From CAYMZZ01 sp964395095 (lineage in GTDB: Bacteria > Bacteroidota > Bacteroidia > Chitinophagales > Chitinophagaceae): a stretch of 64,000 nt of DNA. Where the stretch lies: assembly GCA_964395095.1 (NCBI GenBank), contig CAYMZZ010000002.1, forward strand, positions 186,001 to 250,000. The letters run 5' to 3'. Shown one piece after another: positions 53,408 to 61,790 of the stretch (its first letter is position 1; each line of letters starts with the position of its first letter). A model generated the notes under the pieces. The model made no database searches. It was not told the DNA's origin and worked only from the letters and a program-made list of their open reading frames with translations. The position numbers were made by a program, and so were the translations under genes.

Positions 53408-54625
53408 ATGAAAACGTATTTCAACAAAATGATTGCCTTACTGTTTGCCTTCGCGCTGCTTGCCTGTTCCAAAGAAAGCGGGGAACCCATTGATGATGAT
53501 AACAACAACAATAATAACCCGGGCAATCCGCAGCAGGGTAATTATTCCGGCCAAAAGCTGGTGATATCGCAGGCGGAAAAGACCGCATCGCCCTGGGCAG
53601 AGTTGGGGAAGGATTCGGTGTACACTTCCTACTCCGCCATTTCACCCCTTTTTAAGCCCCTGCCAACAGGATTTGATGATAAAATTGTTTCCTTCTTTTT
53701 GCCGAAAGGTTATATGGTAGTATTCTCCGCCAATTTTGATGGCACGGGAGAGTCGGCCTGTTTTGTCGCCAATCAGTCGGATATTAAAGCCAACCTGCCG
53801 GCCCGCCTTCGCAATAGTATATCCTATGTACGCTATATGCCCATCAACAATCCCGAGAAAAAAGGGACAGCTTCTGTAAGTGAGGAGGCCGTTCAGGCTT
53901 TTGCGGCTCAATGGTATTATAGCTGGGGCATCAATAAAGCATCATTTACCAATCAGCAGTATGTGCCCATGACCTGGGGAAAGGGAGCCGCCACCGACGA
54001 GAACGTTAAATACCTGGTAGAGCGCAATGATGTGGATCACCTGCTATCCTTTAATGAACCGGACAACAGTTCCCAATCGAATATTCCCAATATAGATACG
54101 GCTGTGCAACGGTATAAAGTGATGCAAAAATCCGGCCTGCGGCTGGGTTCGCCCGTGGTAACACAGGATGATGCCTTTGGAGCAGGCAAATGGCTCACCG
54201 AGTTCATGGCCAAAGCACAAACACAACGTTTGCGGATTGATTATGTGGCAGTGCATTGGTACGATTGGGGAAATCAAACCAATAATGCGGCCACGGATTC
54301 GCTGACGGCAGAACGTGTATTCAGTCGCTTTGTGGCTTATATGGAAAAAGTGCGCCTGGCCTATCCGGGTTACCCGGTTTGGGTTACGGAGTATAACGCG
54401 AATATCAACCGCAGTTCGGAATTGATTCATAAGTATTTTATGAAATTATCTTCCGACTGGATGAATGCCACACCCTGGGTAGAACGCTATTCTTATTTCT
54501 TCCCAAATACCGTTCCGGCGTTGAATCCGGATAATAGTCTGACCGATGCCGCTGCTTATTGGAAAACGCTGACATCACCTAAAGCTTTCTCCGCCAATAT
54601 TATCGGCGACGCCATTCCTTTCTGA
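53408..54625 (+). CDS. Glycoside hydrolase, GH128-like (Asl1-type), lipoprotein
   Basis: A 405-residue lipoprotein. I chose the ATG at 53408 (lipobox LLACSK, Cys20); the frame open from 53324 has no signal. An Asp/Asn-rich linker leads to an N-terminal unassigned domain (about 48-150). The catalytic barrel follows: WYYSWGINKASF, LLSFNEPDNSSQSNI with Glu217, VHWYDWG, and VWVTEYN with Glu328. This is the Glyco_hydro_cc pattern, known mainly for beta-1,3-glucanases. In this PUL the true substrate may differ. It likely acts at the surface before import. Confidence 0.8.
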   Translation: MKTYFNKMIALLFAFALLACSKESGEPIDDDNNNNNNPGNPQQGNYSGQKLVISQAEKTASPWAELGKDSVYTSYSAISPLFKPLPTGFDDKIVSFFLPKGYMVVFSANFDGTGESACFVANQSDIKANLPARLRNSISYVRYMPINNPEKKGTASVSEEAVQAFAAQWYYSWGINKASFTNQQYVPMTWGKGAATDENVKYLVERNDVDHLLSFNEPDNSSQSNIPNIDTAVQRYKVMQKSGLRLGSPVVTQDDAFGAGKWLTEFMAKAQTQRLRIDYVAVHWYDWGNQTNNAATDSLTAERVFSRFVAYMEKVRLAYPGYPVWVTEYNANINRSSELIHKYFMKLSSDWMNATPWVERYSYFFPNTVPALNPDNSLTDAAAYWKTLTSPKAFSANIIGDAIPF

Positions 54626-54627
54626 AA

Positions 54628-54663
54628 AAAACCTGGGAGGTTTACCGAAACCTCCCAGGTTTT
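54628..54663. terminator. Strong hairpin terminator after the GH128-like gene
   Basis: AAAACCTGGGAGGTTT, ACCG, AAACCTCCCAGGTTTT: perfect 16-bp-class arms ending in Ts, 3 bases past the stop. It belongs to the REP-like hairpins common in this group. Confidence 0.85.
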
Positions 54664-54728
54664 GGCTTAGAACGGAATAAATTCCTGTTCTGAAAATATT
54701 TTGTAACTTTTGTTGTTGACAGCATTTT

Positions 54729-54784
54729 ATACACCTTGCAGGTTTTAAAAAACCTGCAAGGTGTATAAAACCTGCAAGGTGTAT
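54729..54784. repeat. REP-like palindrome with duplicated right arm
   Basis: ATACACCTTGCAGGTTT pairs with AAACCTGCAAGGTGTAT, and an 18-base unit AAAACCTGCAAGGTGTAT then repeats in tandem (54749-54766 and 54767-54784). It lies 27 bases before the next ATG. Confidence 0.8.
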
Positions 54785-54811
54785 AACCGTTAGGCCATTC
54801 AACCAAAATTT

Positions 54812-55342
54812 ATGAAATACTTTTTCAGCACCCTTATTGCCTGCTTTATCCTGATGCAGGTGGCTGGTCAGGTAGACCGCAAGATTTCCGGATGGATACA
54901 GGGCCAGGTTAGCCATACACTGTACGATCAAACCCGGGGCAATAATCCCTGGGGACTGGGCCTCGGTTTTCAGGCATTCTGGCCTGAGGGTTCAAAGTGG
55001 CGGTTGACGATGGATTTTACCGGAGATCTGTACCCGGGCGGTGATAAGGTGCTTCGATTGAATCCCGACGATTCGCCGCGGGAAGACATTGGCGCGGTGG
55101 CCAACCTTTTTGGCGGTGTTTCCTTTCACCCCAACGACCGGATATTCCTGTCGCTGGTTGCCGGCGAAAGCATGATTCGCAACCAACTTTATTTCGGCAT
55201 AAAGCCTTCATTGAGTTATTTCTTTTCCGATAACCAGAATTGGTTTGGCAAACTATCCTTTACCAATATCTTCGACCGTGGCAGTAACCGGAGAGATGAT
55301 TTTGGTTCACTGAGTATTTCGGTGTCTGTAAGGTTGTTTTAA
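54812..55342 (+). CDS. Small outer-membrane beta-barrel protein
   Basis: A 176-residue exported protein (signal MKYFFSTLIACFILMQVAGQ). Alternating amphipathic strands (KISGWIQGQVSHTLYDQ, WGLGLGFQAFWPEGSKWRLT, GSLSISVSVRLF) with a terminal aromatic residue point to an 8-stranded barrel. No known family. It follows the REP-like palindrome and converges with the small membrane peptide gene. Confidence 0.7.
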   Translation: MKYFFSTLIACFILMQVAGQVDRKISGWIQGQVSHTLYDQTRGNNPWGLGLGFQAFWPEGSKWRLTMDFTGDLYPGGDKVLRLNPDDSPREDIGAVANLFGGVSFHPNDRIFLSLVAGESMIRNQLYFGIKPSLSYFFSDNQNWFGKLSFTNIFDRGSNRRDDFGSLSISVSVRLF

Positions 55343-55373
55343 GCATCTTGCAGTTTTTCAAATCAATACTGTG

Positions 55374-55493
55374 CTATACAAGCAGCACCAGAAAAATAAA
55401 AAGCAGGATCAGGAGCAGATAGATCAGTATGAGCTTCCAGCTCAGGCGTTGGCTCAGATCTCTTAGCTCTTCTGTTTTTTTCTCCTGTGGCAT
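55374..55493 (-). CDS. 39-residue single-span membrane peptide
   Basis: MPQEKKTEELRDLSQRLSWK then a pure hydrophobic helix (LILIYLLLILLFIFLVLLV) to the stop. The ATG is 9 bases after the sulfatase stop on the same strand, so it is co-transcribed. It is a charged N-terminus plus one transmembrane segment and may anchor or regulate a partner. It is too short for automatic gene callers. Confidence 0.6.
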   Translation of the reverse strand: MPQEKKTEELRDLSQRLSWKLILIYLLLILLFIFLVLLV

Positions 55494-55502
55494 GATTAAG
55501 CA

Positions 55503-56951
55503 TTAAGGATTTGCCTTAGGCTGGCTTTGTGCCCGCCTGTATTTTTCGAGTTCCTCGGGATTCCGCACCCGAACTTTTCTATTTTGCATCAGGTCGTCAT
55601 GTATCATCAGCGTGATGGTATCCCAAAGCGCGCCCTCGGTCCAGGCGGGTGCTGTAAACTTTTTCTCCCATGTTGTAAACTGCTCCTGCAATTGCGAAAG
55701 TTTTTCCGGATTTGTATTTCGCAGGTCCTGGGTTTCGCCGGGATCCGCATCCAGGTTATACAGGCGCTCGCCCGCGCCTTCCGCCTGTATCCATTTGTAC
55801 GGGCCCTGCCGCACTGCCGCTATCGCATCTTTGCGCCAGATGAGTTGTGGATGTGGGTCGCCCTGCTTTTCGCCCGAAAGAAAAGGCAACAGGCTCACGC
55901 CATCCAGATCAACAGATGATTTCTGGGGAATACCCGCGGCTTCCAATGTAGTAGCCGCAATATCGAGAGAAGAACTCAGTCCCCCGAATATTTGAGCTCC
56001 TTTGAATTTTTTGGGCCAGCTAACCAGGAAGGGTATGCGGTGGCCTGCTTCAAATTCATTTCCCTTAAATCCCTTTAGAATGCCATTGGTAGATTGGTTA
56101 TTATGTGCGCCACCATTATCGCTGAGGAAAAAGAGTAAAGTGTTTTCATACAATCCCTGCTTTTTCAGTTCATCCACGATTTTTCCTACAGCGCGATCGA
56201 GGGCAAAGGTCATGGCCGCCAGCATTTGCCGGGGATGGCCGGCAAATTTTTCTAAATCCGCCTCACTGGCCTGCATGGGTGTATGCACGGCATTGGGCGA
56301 CCAGTAAAGGAAGAAGGGCTTTTCTCTGTTTTCCTGAATATAAGAGACAGCCTTGTCGCCTAAAACATCGGTAAGATAGCCTTCAAAACCTGTTGGTTCA
56401 TTATTTTCAAGCAGCGCATTGCGGACTCCGGGCCCGTCATCTTTCTGGGGTTCATAAAAATAACTGCGGCTGCCACTCAGAAATCCATAGAAATAATCAA
56501 AGCCCATGCGCAGCGGGTGCTGCGATGCACGGTAGCCCAGGTGCCATTTTCCCATAATGGCGGTTGTATACCCGTTTTCACGCAAGTATTCAGGAAAGAG
56601 TTTTATGCTGGTATCAATTCCCGTATAGCCTTCCCCTTCGTTGCACTCGTACCCCAATCGCTGCTGGTAGCGACCACTGAGCAGGCCTGCCCTGGAGGGA
56701 CTACATACTGAGGCACTCACGTGCGCATCGGTGAACAAGATGGCATCGGAAGCCAGCTTATCTAAATGGGGCGTCTCCAGGTCCTTAGTTCCCATGAATC
56801 CAAAATCCGCATAACCCGCATCATCTACCAGGATGACGATGATATTGGGTGGCATTTGCTCTGGATTACCCTGGCAGCCGAATCCGAGGAAAAGGAAGCT
56901 GAATGCCGCCAGCCGAAGCGATCTTGGGATTGAATATTTTCTCATTAGCAT
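55503..56951 (-). CDS. S1 family sulfatase (lipoprotein), third in the PUL
   Basis: A 482-residue sulfatase with a lipobox (FLGFGCQG, Cys26). FGly signature Cys83-Ser-Pro-Ser-Arg in SVCSPSRAGLLSGRYQQRLG, NIIVILVDDAGYADFGFMGT at the start, GKWHLGY and LSDNGGAH complete the site. It is shorter than the other two and on the minus strand. A second ATG two codons in is an equal start. It is followed by a 39-residue membrane peptide and preceded by the beta-helix gene, 27 bases upstream. Confidence 0.93.
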   Translation of the reverse strand: MLMRKYSIPRSLRLAAFSFLFLGFGCQGNPEQMPPNIIVILVDDAGYADFGFMGTKDLETPHLDKLASDAILFTDAHVSASVCSPSRAGLLSGRYQQRLGYECNEGEGYTGIDTSIKLFPEYLRENGYTTAIMGKWHLGYRASQHPLRMGFDYFYGFLSGSRSYFYEPQKDDGPGVRNALLENNEPTGFEGYLTDVLGDKAVSYIQENREKPFFLYWSPNAVHTPMQASEADLEKFAGHPRQMLAAMTFALDRAVGKIVDELKKQGLYENTLLFFLSDNGGAHNNQSTNGILKGFKGNEFEAGHRIPFLVSWPKKFKGAQIFGGLSSSLDIAATTLEAAGIPQKSSVDLDGVSLLPFLSGEKQGDPHPQLIWRKDAIAAVRQGPYKWIQAEGAGERLYNLDADPGETQDLRNTNPEKLSQLQEQFTTWEKKFTAPAWTEGALWDTITLMIHDDLMQNRKVRVRNPEELEKYRRAQSQPKANP

Positions 56952-56978
56952 GATCCAATAATTAAGGGCTTGTTCATT

Positions 56979-58670
56979 TTATTCCTGCCATTCAATAGCA
57001 CCGATATCAGGAATATCATTAATCGGACGGCCAAGGATATCCATTTTCATGACAAGTCCGCGGCGCAGACCTATAGAGTCATTCGGGAGGGCTTGCAGAA
57101 TGAGTCCTTTGTTTTGAATGAGCTCCATCGAACCTGGTATATAGTTTTCCACTTTCTTCCCGCCGCCAGCCCTGAATTTCGGATCGCCCAACAAAGGGGA
57201 TGTGTCGCGCAGTCTGAGTTCGGGAGGCCAATTGTCGGGCCGGAGAAAAAGATTATTGCTGAATACGACATCATTTGCGCTATCCGCCGCTATGCCCTGG
57301 TTTTTCTTTTGATCGCTGGCCACCAACTTTGCCGCGTTCCTGAAATAAAAAATATTATTCGCGATCAATATGCCCTTTGCCGTGGGGCTGATGGCAATTT
57401 TGGGTTCAATGGCGGCATCTACATACATAGTGTTGTTGTAGAAATAGCTGTTGTAAGGTCCCGCTCCCGGCTTTTGATTACCCTGGTATCCGCTCAGCCA
57501 GAATATTTTTCCTTCCTGAAAGGCTCCGTCCTGGCCCTTGATCCGGAACCCATCATTTACGCTGATATTGTAGCGATAGGCGCAGTTATAATTATTGCCC
57601 AGTATCTCGCAGAAGCCACCGGCATTGTTGGCACTGAAATTATATTGCACAATCACATCATTACAATTGTAATCAATATGAACACCTGCGGAATCTCCGG
57701 GTCCATTCGCATTCTCAAAGCGGTTGTGCTCAATCAGAATATTGTCGCATGACCAGGTCCAGAGACCGCTGCCCCGCCCCCAGTTGCGACTGTCGGCGGT
57801 GGAACCGGATTCATTGACATGGTTGTTATGTATATGCGCATCACTGACACCCGAAAGCTGGATGCCCGGACCGCCAACCGTTCGCACATCCACGCCAGCA
57901 ATAACCACCTGCTGAATACCTTTTCTGCGCGCTGTAAATTTCAAACCTGTATGGCTCACCGAGTAAATTTCTGATTGCAGCACCTGAAGGTTTTTCATAG
58001 TGCCGGACTGGCTATTGTTGATAAAGCGGATGCCAAATCCATATCCCTGTGTGCCATTCGCGGTCTTTATTTCCCCAACGGGGCGTTTATATCCTTTGGG
58101 CATTAAGAAGATATCGTGCACCTGTATGTCGCGCAGGACAATGGATTCAAATAATTCATCGCGGGTTATTTCTGCTAAAATGCCGCAGCGCATTGCGGGT
58201 TGTTTTTCATCAGTATCAATGACCGGGGTAAGCCGGGCTGTAATTTCTATGCCTTCTATGCGGATAAATGCGGAATTGCGGATGTGGAGCGCATAAAGGC
58301 CCATGCCCGCGTCCAGCTTTGCCCTGCGCAAATTGCCCTTTACTGAATAATTACCTACATACACAGGCTGGTCAACAGTACCTTTGATATCCCAAAGCAG
58401 AAGAGGACCCGTAAATCCCTGACCCGCCGCCAGCAGCAGGCTGTCGCCAGCCGTTAACCGGATATTGCGAAGCGGTGCCAGGCTTTTCCAGGGCTTTGTC
58501 ATGGCTGTGCCGGGGTTGCTATCATTTCCTTCCATTGCATTCACATAATAATTGGTAGCTTTTGAAGCACCGCCAAGCGACAGAAACAGAAGCAGGCAAA
58601 TCGTGCGATAACTGCTACTCTTTCTTATGGCAAAGTGGGAAAGTCGAACAAACTTTGTTGAAAGAAACAT
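56979..58670 (-). CDS. Right-handed parallel beta-helix protein (lyase/hydrolase-like)
   Basis: A 563-residue exported protein with an N-terminal signal (CLLLFLSLGGASKA). It opens NYYVNAMEGNDSNPGTAMTK, PWKSL, the standard start of secreted beta-helix enzymes. The rest is PbH1-like repeats (GLKFTARRKGIQQVVIAGVD, HIHNNHVNES, ILIEHNRFENANG, VIVQYNFSANNAGGF). Members include polysaccharide lyases and some carrageenan and alginate enzymes. I cannot identify catalytic residues. Its place just upstream of a sulfatase supports a role in sulfated-glycan breakdown. Confidence 0.82.
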   Translation of the reverse strand: MFLSTKFVRLSHFAIRKSSSYRTICLLLFLSLGGASKATNYYVNAMEGNDSNPGTAMTKPWKSLAPLRNIRLTAGDSLLLAAGQGFTGPLLLWDIKGTVDQPVYVGNYSVKGNLRRAKLDAGMGLYALHIRNSAFIRIEGIEITARLTPVIDTDEKQPAMRCGILAEITRDELFESIVLRDIQVHDIFLMPKGYKRPVGEIKTANGTQGYGFGIRFINNSQSGTMKNLQVLQSEIYSVSHTGLKFTARRKGIQQVVIAGVDVRTVGGPGIQLSGVSDAHIHNNHVNESGSTADSRNWGRGSGLWTWSCDNILIEHNRFENANGPGDSAGVHIDYNCNDVIVQYNFSANNAGGFCEILGNNYNCAYRYNISVNDGFRIKGQDGAFQEGKIFWLSGYQGNQKPGAGPYNSYFYNNTMYVDAAIEPKIAISPTAKGILIANNIFYFRNAAKLVASDQKKNQGIAADSANDVVFSNNLFLRPDNWPPELRLRDTSPLLGDPKFRAGGGKKVENYIPGSMELIQNKGLILQALPNDSIGLRRGLVMKMDILGRPINDIPDIGAIEWQE

Positions 58671-58820
58671 GAAAAGCTATTTTCTGTAATGGGTTGAAAT
58701 TGGCCTTAAAATTAATTCCGGGCAGGCAGAGGGACCGTAAATCTGCTTTCAAAAAAAGGGGTTATTTCTGTCAATCGTTGAACAGATTCATCCCAAATCT
58801 GTTATCGCATCACAATAGAC

Positions 58821-61280
58821 ATGGCTATGTTTAAACGGAAAGAGAATTATAGCAGACTGGCAATCCTTGGGTTCGCATTGCTGATCCCGGTTCATGCACT
58901 ACTGGCGCAGGGCAGGGGTGGCATAACAGGCTCGGTGGTCGATTACAATACCCGCCGTCCGGTTGCAGGGGCTACCATCACGATCACCGAAGCGCAGCGC
59001 TCCACCCTTAGCGATTCCATGGGCCGCTATCGCATTGCCGGGCTGGAACCCGGTGCCTATACCGTGCAGGTGAGCTCGGTGGGCTATGAGCCCGAGTTCC
59101 GTTTCAATATTCCCATCAGCAGTGGTAACGATAATGAGCTCAACTTTGATTTGCGCGTGGCCGTAACCAGCCTGGGCGATGTAACCGTGCGGGCCAGTCG
59201 CCGCAATGCAAGGGCCGCCACGCTGGAAACACCCTTGAGCGTGCAAAAGCTCACCACCGAAGAAATCAAGACCAATCCCGGTGGCAATTTCGATATCAGC
59301 CGGGTGGTGAATTCCCTGCCCGGTGTGGCGGGCTCCAGCGGCAGCATCGGCGGATTCCGCAACGATATCCTGATCCGTGGCGGTGGACCCGGTGAAAATG
59401 TATTTTACCTTGATGGTATTGAAGTGCCGGTGATCAACCATTTTGCCACCCAGGGTTCGGGGGGCGGACCCACGGGCATCCTGAATGTTTCCTTCATTGA
59501 AGAAGTGAAACTGAACAGCAGCGCCTTTGATGCTAAATACGACAATGCGCTCTCCAGCGTATTTGAATTCAGGCAGAAGACGGGTAATCCGACCAGAACC
59601 CAGGGCAATATCAGGCTGAGTGGTACCGAGCTGGCCGCCACCTTCGAAGGTCCCCTGAGCAAGAAGAACAATATCACCTACCTGGCCAGCGCGCGCAGAA
59701 GCTACCTGCAGTTGTTGTTCTCGGCATTGGACCTGCCCATTCGCCCCAACTATTGGGATTTTCAGCATAAAATTACTTACCGGCCCGATAACAAATCCAC
59801 ACTTACGTTTTTGGGTGTGGCGGCGATCGATGAATTTGCCCTGGGTGATATCCGCGAACCCGATCAGGAGAAAATCTATACCCTGAACCAGGTGCCGGTG
59901 ATCAACCAGTGGAGCTATACCCTTGGAGTTAGTTATCGACGTTCAATAAAAGACGGTTATTATCAACTGGCTCTCAGCCGTAATGCGCTGGATAATGATA
60001 ACGAGAAATATGATTTTAATGACGCCTCTTCGGAAGATAATCTTCGTTTGCGCTCCAATGCGCGTGAAACCGAGAATAAGCTGCGTTGGGAAGTGAACCG
60101 CAACAGGAATGGATGGAAATGGAGCTATGGAGGCGTAGCGCAATACCTGCAATACAATACCGATAATAATATTCGCGTGCGGGCGGCGGTGGGTTCGCAG
60201 CCGGAGCAGCGTTACCTGTTTCGTTCCGATATTGATTTCTGGCGATTTGGGTTGTTTGTGCAAAGCGGAAGAACCGTATTCGACGACCGGCTGGGCATCA
60301 GCCTGGGGCTTCGTTCGGATGTCAACAGTTTTACCGACGATGGCATGAACCCCGCGCGTGCATTATCGCCCAGGCTGAGTTTGCGCTATGCACTCAATTC
60401 GCAATGGAGCCTGAATGCGACAACAGGACGATACGCGCGGATTGCGCCTTATACGATCCTCGGTTTCCGGGATAATAATGGGGCATTGGTCAATAAGAAC
60501 AATAATTATATCACTAACTGGCACTATGTGGCGGGCGTGGAATATTTACCAAAGGCGAGCACACGCTTTACGCTGGAAGCATTTTATAAAAAATACGAGG
60601 ATGTACCCGTCACGCTCCGCGATGGCATCAGCATCAATAATCTCGGTGCCAATTTCGGATCGGTGGGCAATGAGCCCGTTGTGCCCACCGGCAGGGGAGA
60701 GAGCTATGGGATCGAGTTCTTTGCGCAGCAGAAACTGACCAACCGTTTTTTTGGTTTCTTTAGTTACACCTTTTTCTATAGCCGTTTCAGCAATGCGGAT
60801 GGAAGGCTGGCCCCCAGTGCCTGGGATAACCGCCACCTGGTGAGTGTAACGGCGGGCTATAAGCTGGGGAGAAACTGGGAGCTGGGCATCAAGTACCGCT
60901 ACCAGGGTGGGGCACCCTTTACACCCTTTGATCTGGACGCCAGCCGCCTCAACTTTCTGACGCAGGGGCAGGGTATCCTGGATTATACTCGCTTCAACAG
61001 CCAGCGCCTTGATGCCTTTTCACAGGCCGATATCCGCATCGATAAAAAATGGAACCTGCGGAGGGTGACCATTGATGTTTATCTCGACATCAGTAATTTC
61101 TGGCTGGCCCGCTCGGTGGCGGCACCGGATTATACCTTTGAACGCAACTTGCAAACCCAGGCATTCATCACCACGGACGGGCAGCCCATTCGTGCCGATG
61201 GCAGCAATGCCATTCCTCTTGTCTTAAAAAATGATGACCCGGTGGTGTTGCCGACGATTGGATTTGTTATTGAATTTTGA
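58821..61280 (+). CDS. TonB-dependent receptor with carboxypeptidase-like N-terminal domain
   Basis: An 819-residue receptor. Signal peptide to ALLAQ, a CarboxypepD_reg-like domain (ITGSVVDYNTRRPVAGATIT, GRYRIAGLEPGAYTVQVSSV), a plug (TLETPLSVQKLTTEEIKTNP, NSLPGVAGSSGSIGG, ILIRGGGPGENVFYLDGIEV), then barrel strands to the C-terminal aromatic FVIEF. It lacks a SusD partner and the SusC marker, so it is a different type from the SusC in this PUL. It is divergent from the beta-helix gene with a 150-base gap. Confidence 0.9.
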   Translation: MAMFKRKENYSRLAILGFALLIPVHALLAQGRGGITGSVVDYNTRRPVAGATITITEAQRSTLSDSMGRYRIAGLEPGAYTVQVSSVGYEPEFRFNIPISSGNDNELNFDLRVAVTSLGDVTVRASRRNARAATLETPLSVQKLTTEEIKTNPGGNFDISRVVNSLPGVAGSSGSIGGFRNDILIRGGGPGENVFYLDGIEVPVINHFATQGSGGGPTGILNVSFIEEVKLNSSAFDAKYDNALSSVFEFRQKTGNPTRTQGNIRLSGTELAATFEGPLSKKNNITYLASARRSYLQLLFSALDLPIRPNYWDFQHKITYRPDNKSTLTFLGVAAIDEFALGDIREPDQEKIYTLNQVPVINQWSYTLGVSYRRSIKDGYYQLALSRNALDNDNEKYDFNDASSEDNLRLRSNARETENKLRWEVNRNRNGWKWSYGGVAQYLQYNTDNNIRVRAAVGSQPEQRYLFRSDIDFWRFGLFVQSGRTVFDDRLGISLGLRSDVNSFTDDGMNPARALSPRLSLRYALNSQWSLNATTGRYARIAPYTILGFRDNNGALVNKNNNYITNWHYVAGVEYLPKASTRFTLEAFYKKYEDVPVTLRDGISINNLGANFGSVGNEPVVPTGRGESYGIEFFAQQKLTNRFFGFFSYTFFYSRFSNADGRLAPSAWDNRHLVSVTAGYKLGRNWELGIKYRYQGGAPFTPFDLDASRLNFLTQGQGILDYTRFNSQRLDAFSQADIRIDKKWNLRRVTIDVYLDISNFWLARSVAAPDYTFERNLQTQAFITTDGQPIRADGSNAIPLVLKNDDPVVLPTIGFVIEF

Positions 61281-61790
61281 TAGGGTGTAAGTGGTACGTT
61301 TGGTTTAGGGTTTAAAGTTTAAAGTTTAAGGTTGGTGGTGAGGCGCGTGAGGCGTGAGGCGTGAGTAGTGAGGCGTGAATCGTGAGGCGTGAATCGTGAA
61401 TCGTGAGCAACGATGAATCTGCGAAGATCTGCGGAAAAATCTGCGATCATCTGCGGGAACCTTTTGTGCTTTGAAGATGTTGGTGGTGCTGCAGTCTTTT
61501 CCCGCAGTTGCGCAGATATTCTCGCAGATGAACGCGGATACCTGCTGAGCCTCAGCCAGACTAACAATTGATTCTTTGGTAGCGCTAAGAGTTTCATTAT
61601 CCCTCCCGAAGGGAGGGAGTGTAGGTAGCAAAAAAACAACCGGGTAATCCCCTCCCGAAGGGAGGGAGTGTGAATGCTTGCGTATCGTGAAGCGTGAGGC
61701 GTGAGCAACGATAAATCTGCGAAGATCTGCGGTAAAATCTTCCGAACTCGAATCAATACTGCCAATAGGATAATCTACAGCGCCACCACA
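61281..61790. repeat. Repeat-rich intergenic region
   Basis: Several families occur: a degenerate opposite-strand copy of the TAAACCC repeat (61297-61333); GTGAGGCGTGA/GTGAATCGTGA tandem units (61340-61400 and 61683-61703); two copies of a 40-base unit beginning GTGAGCAACGATRAATCTGC (61400 and 61701); CGCAGAT units as at 17.16 kb; and a palindrome CCCTCCCGAAGGGAGGGAGT repeated at about 61602 and 61650. I see no gene. Confidence 0.75.

Noticed and set aside
56970..57752. 260-codon open frame on the plus strand
   Set aside because: Antisense to the beta-helix gene; the Ile/Val-rich repeats mirror that gene's repeats.
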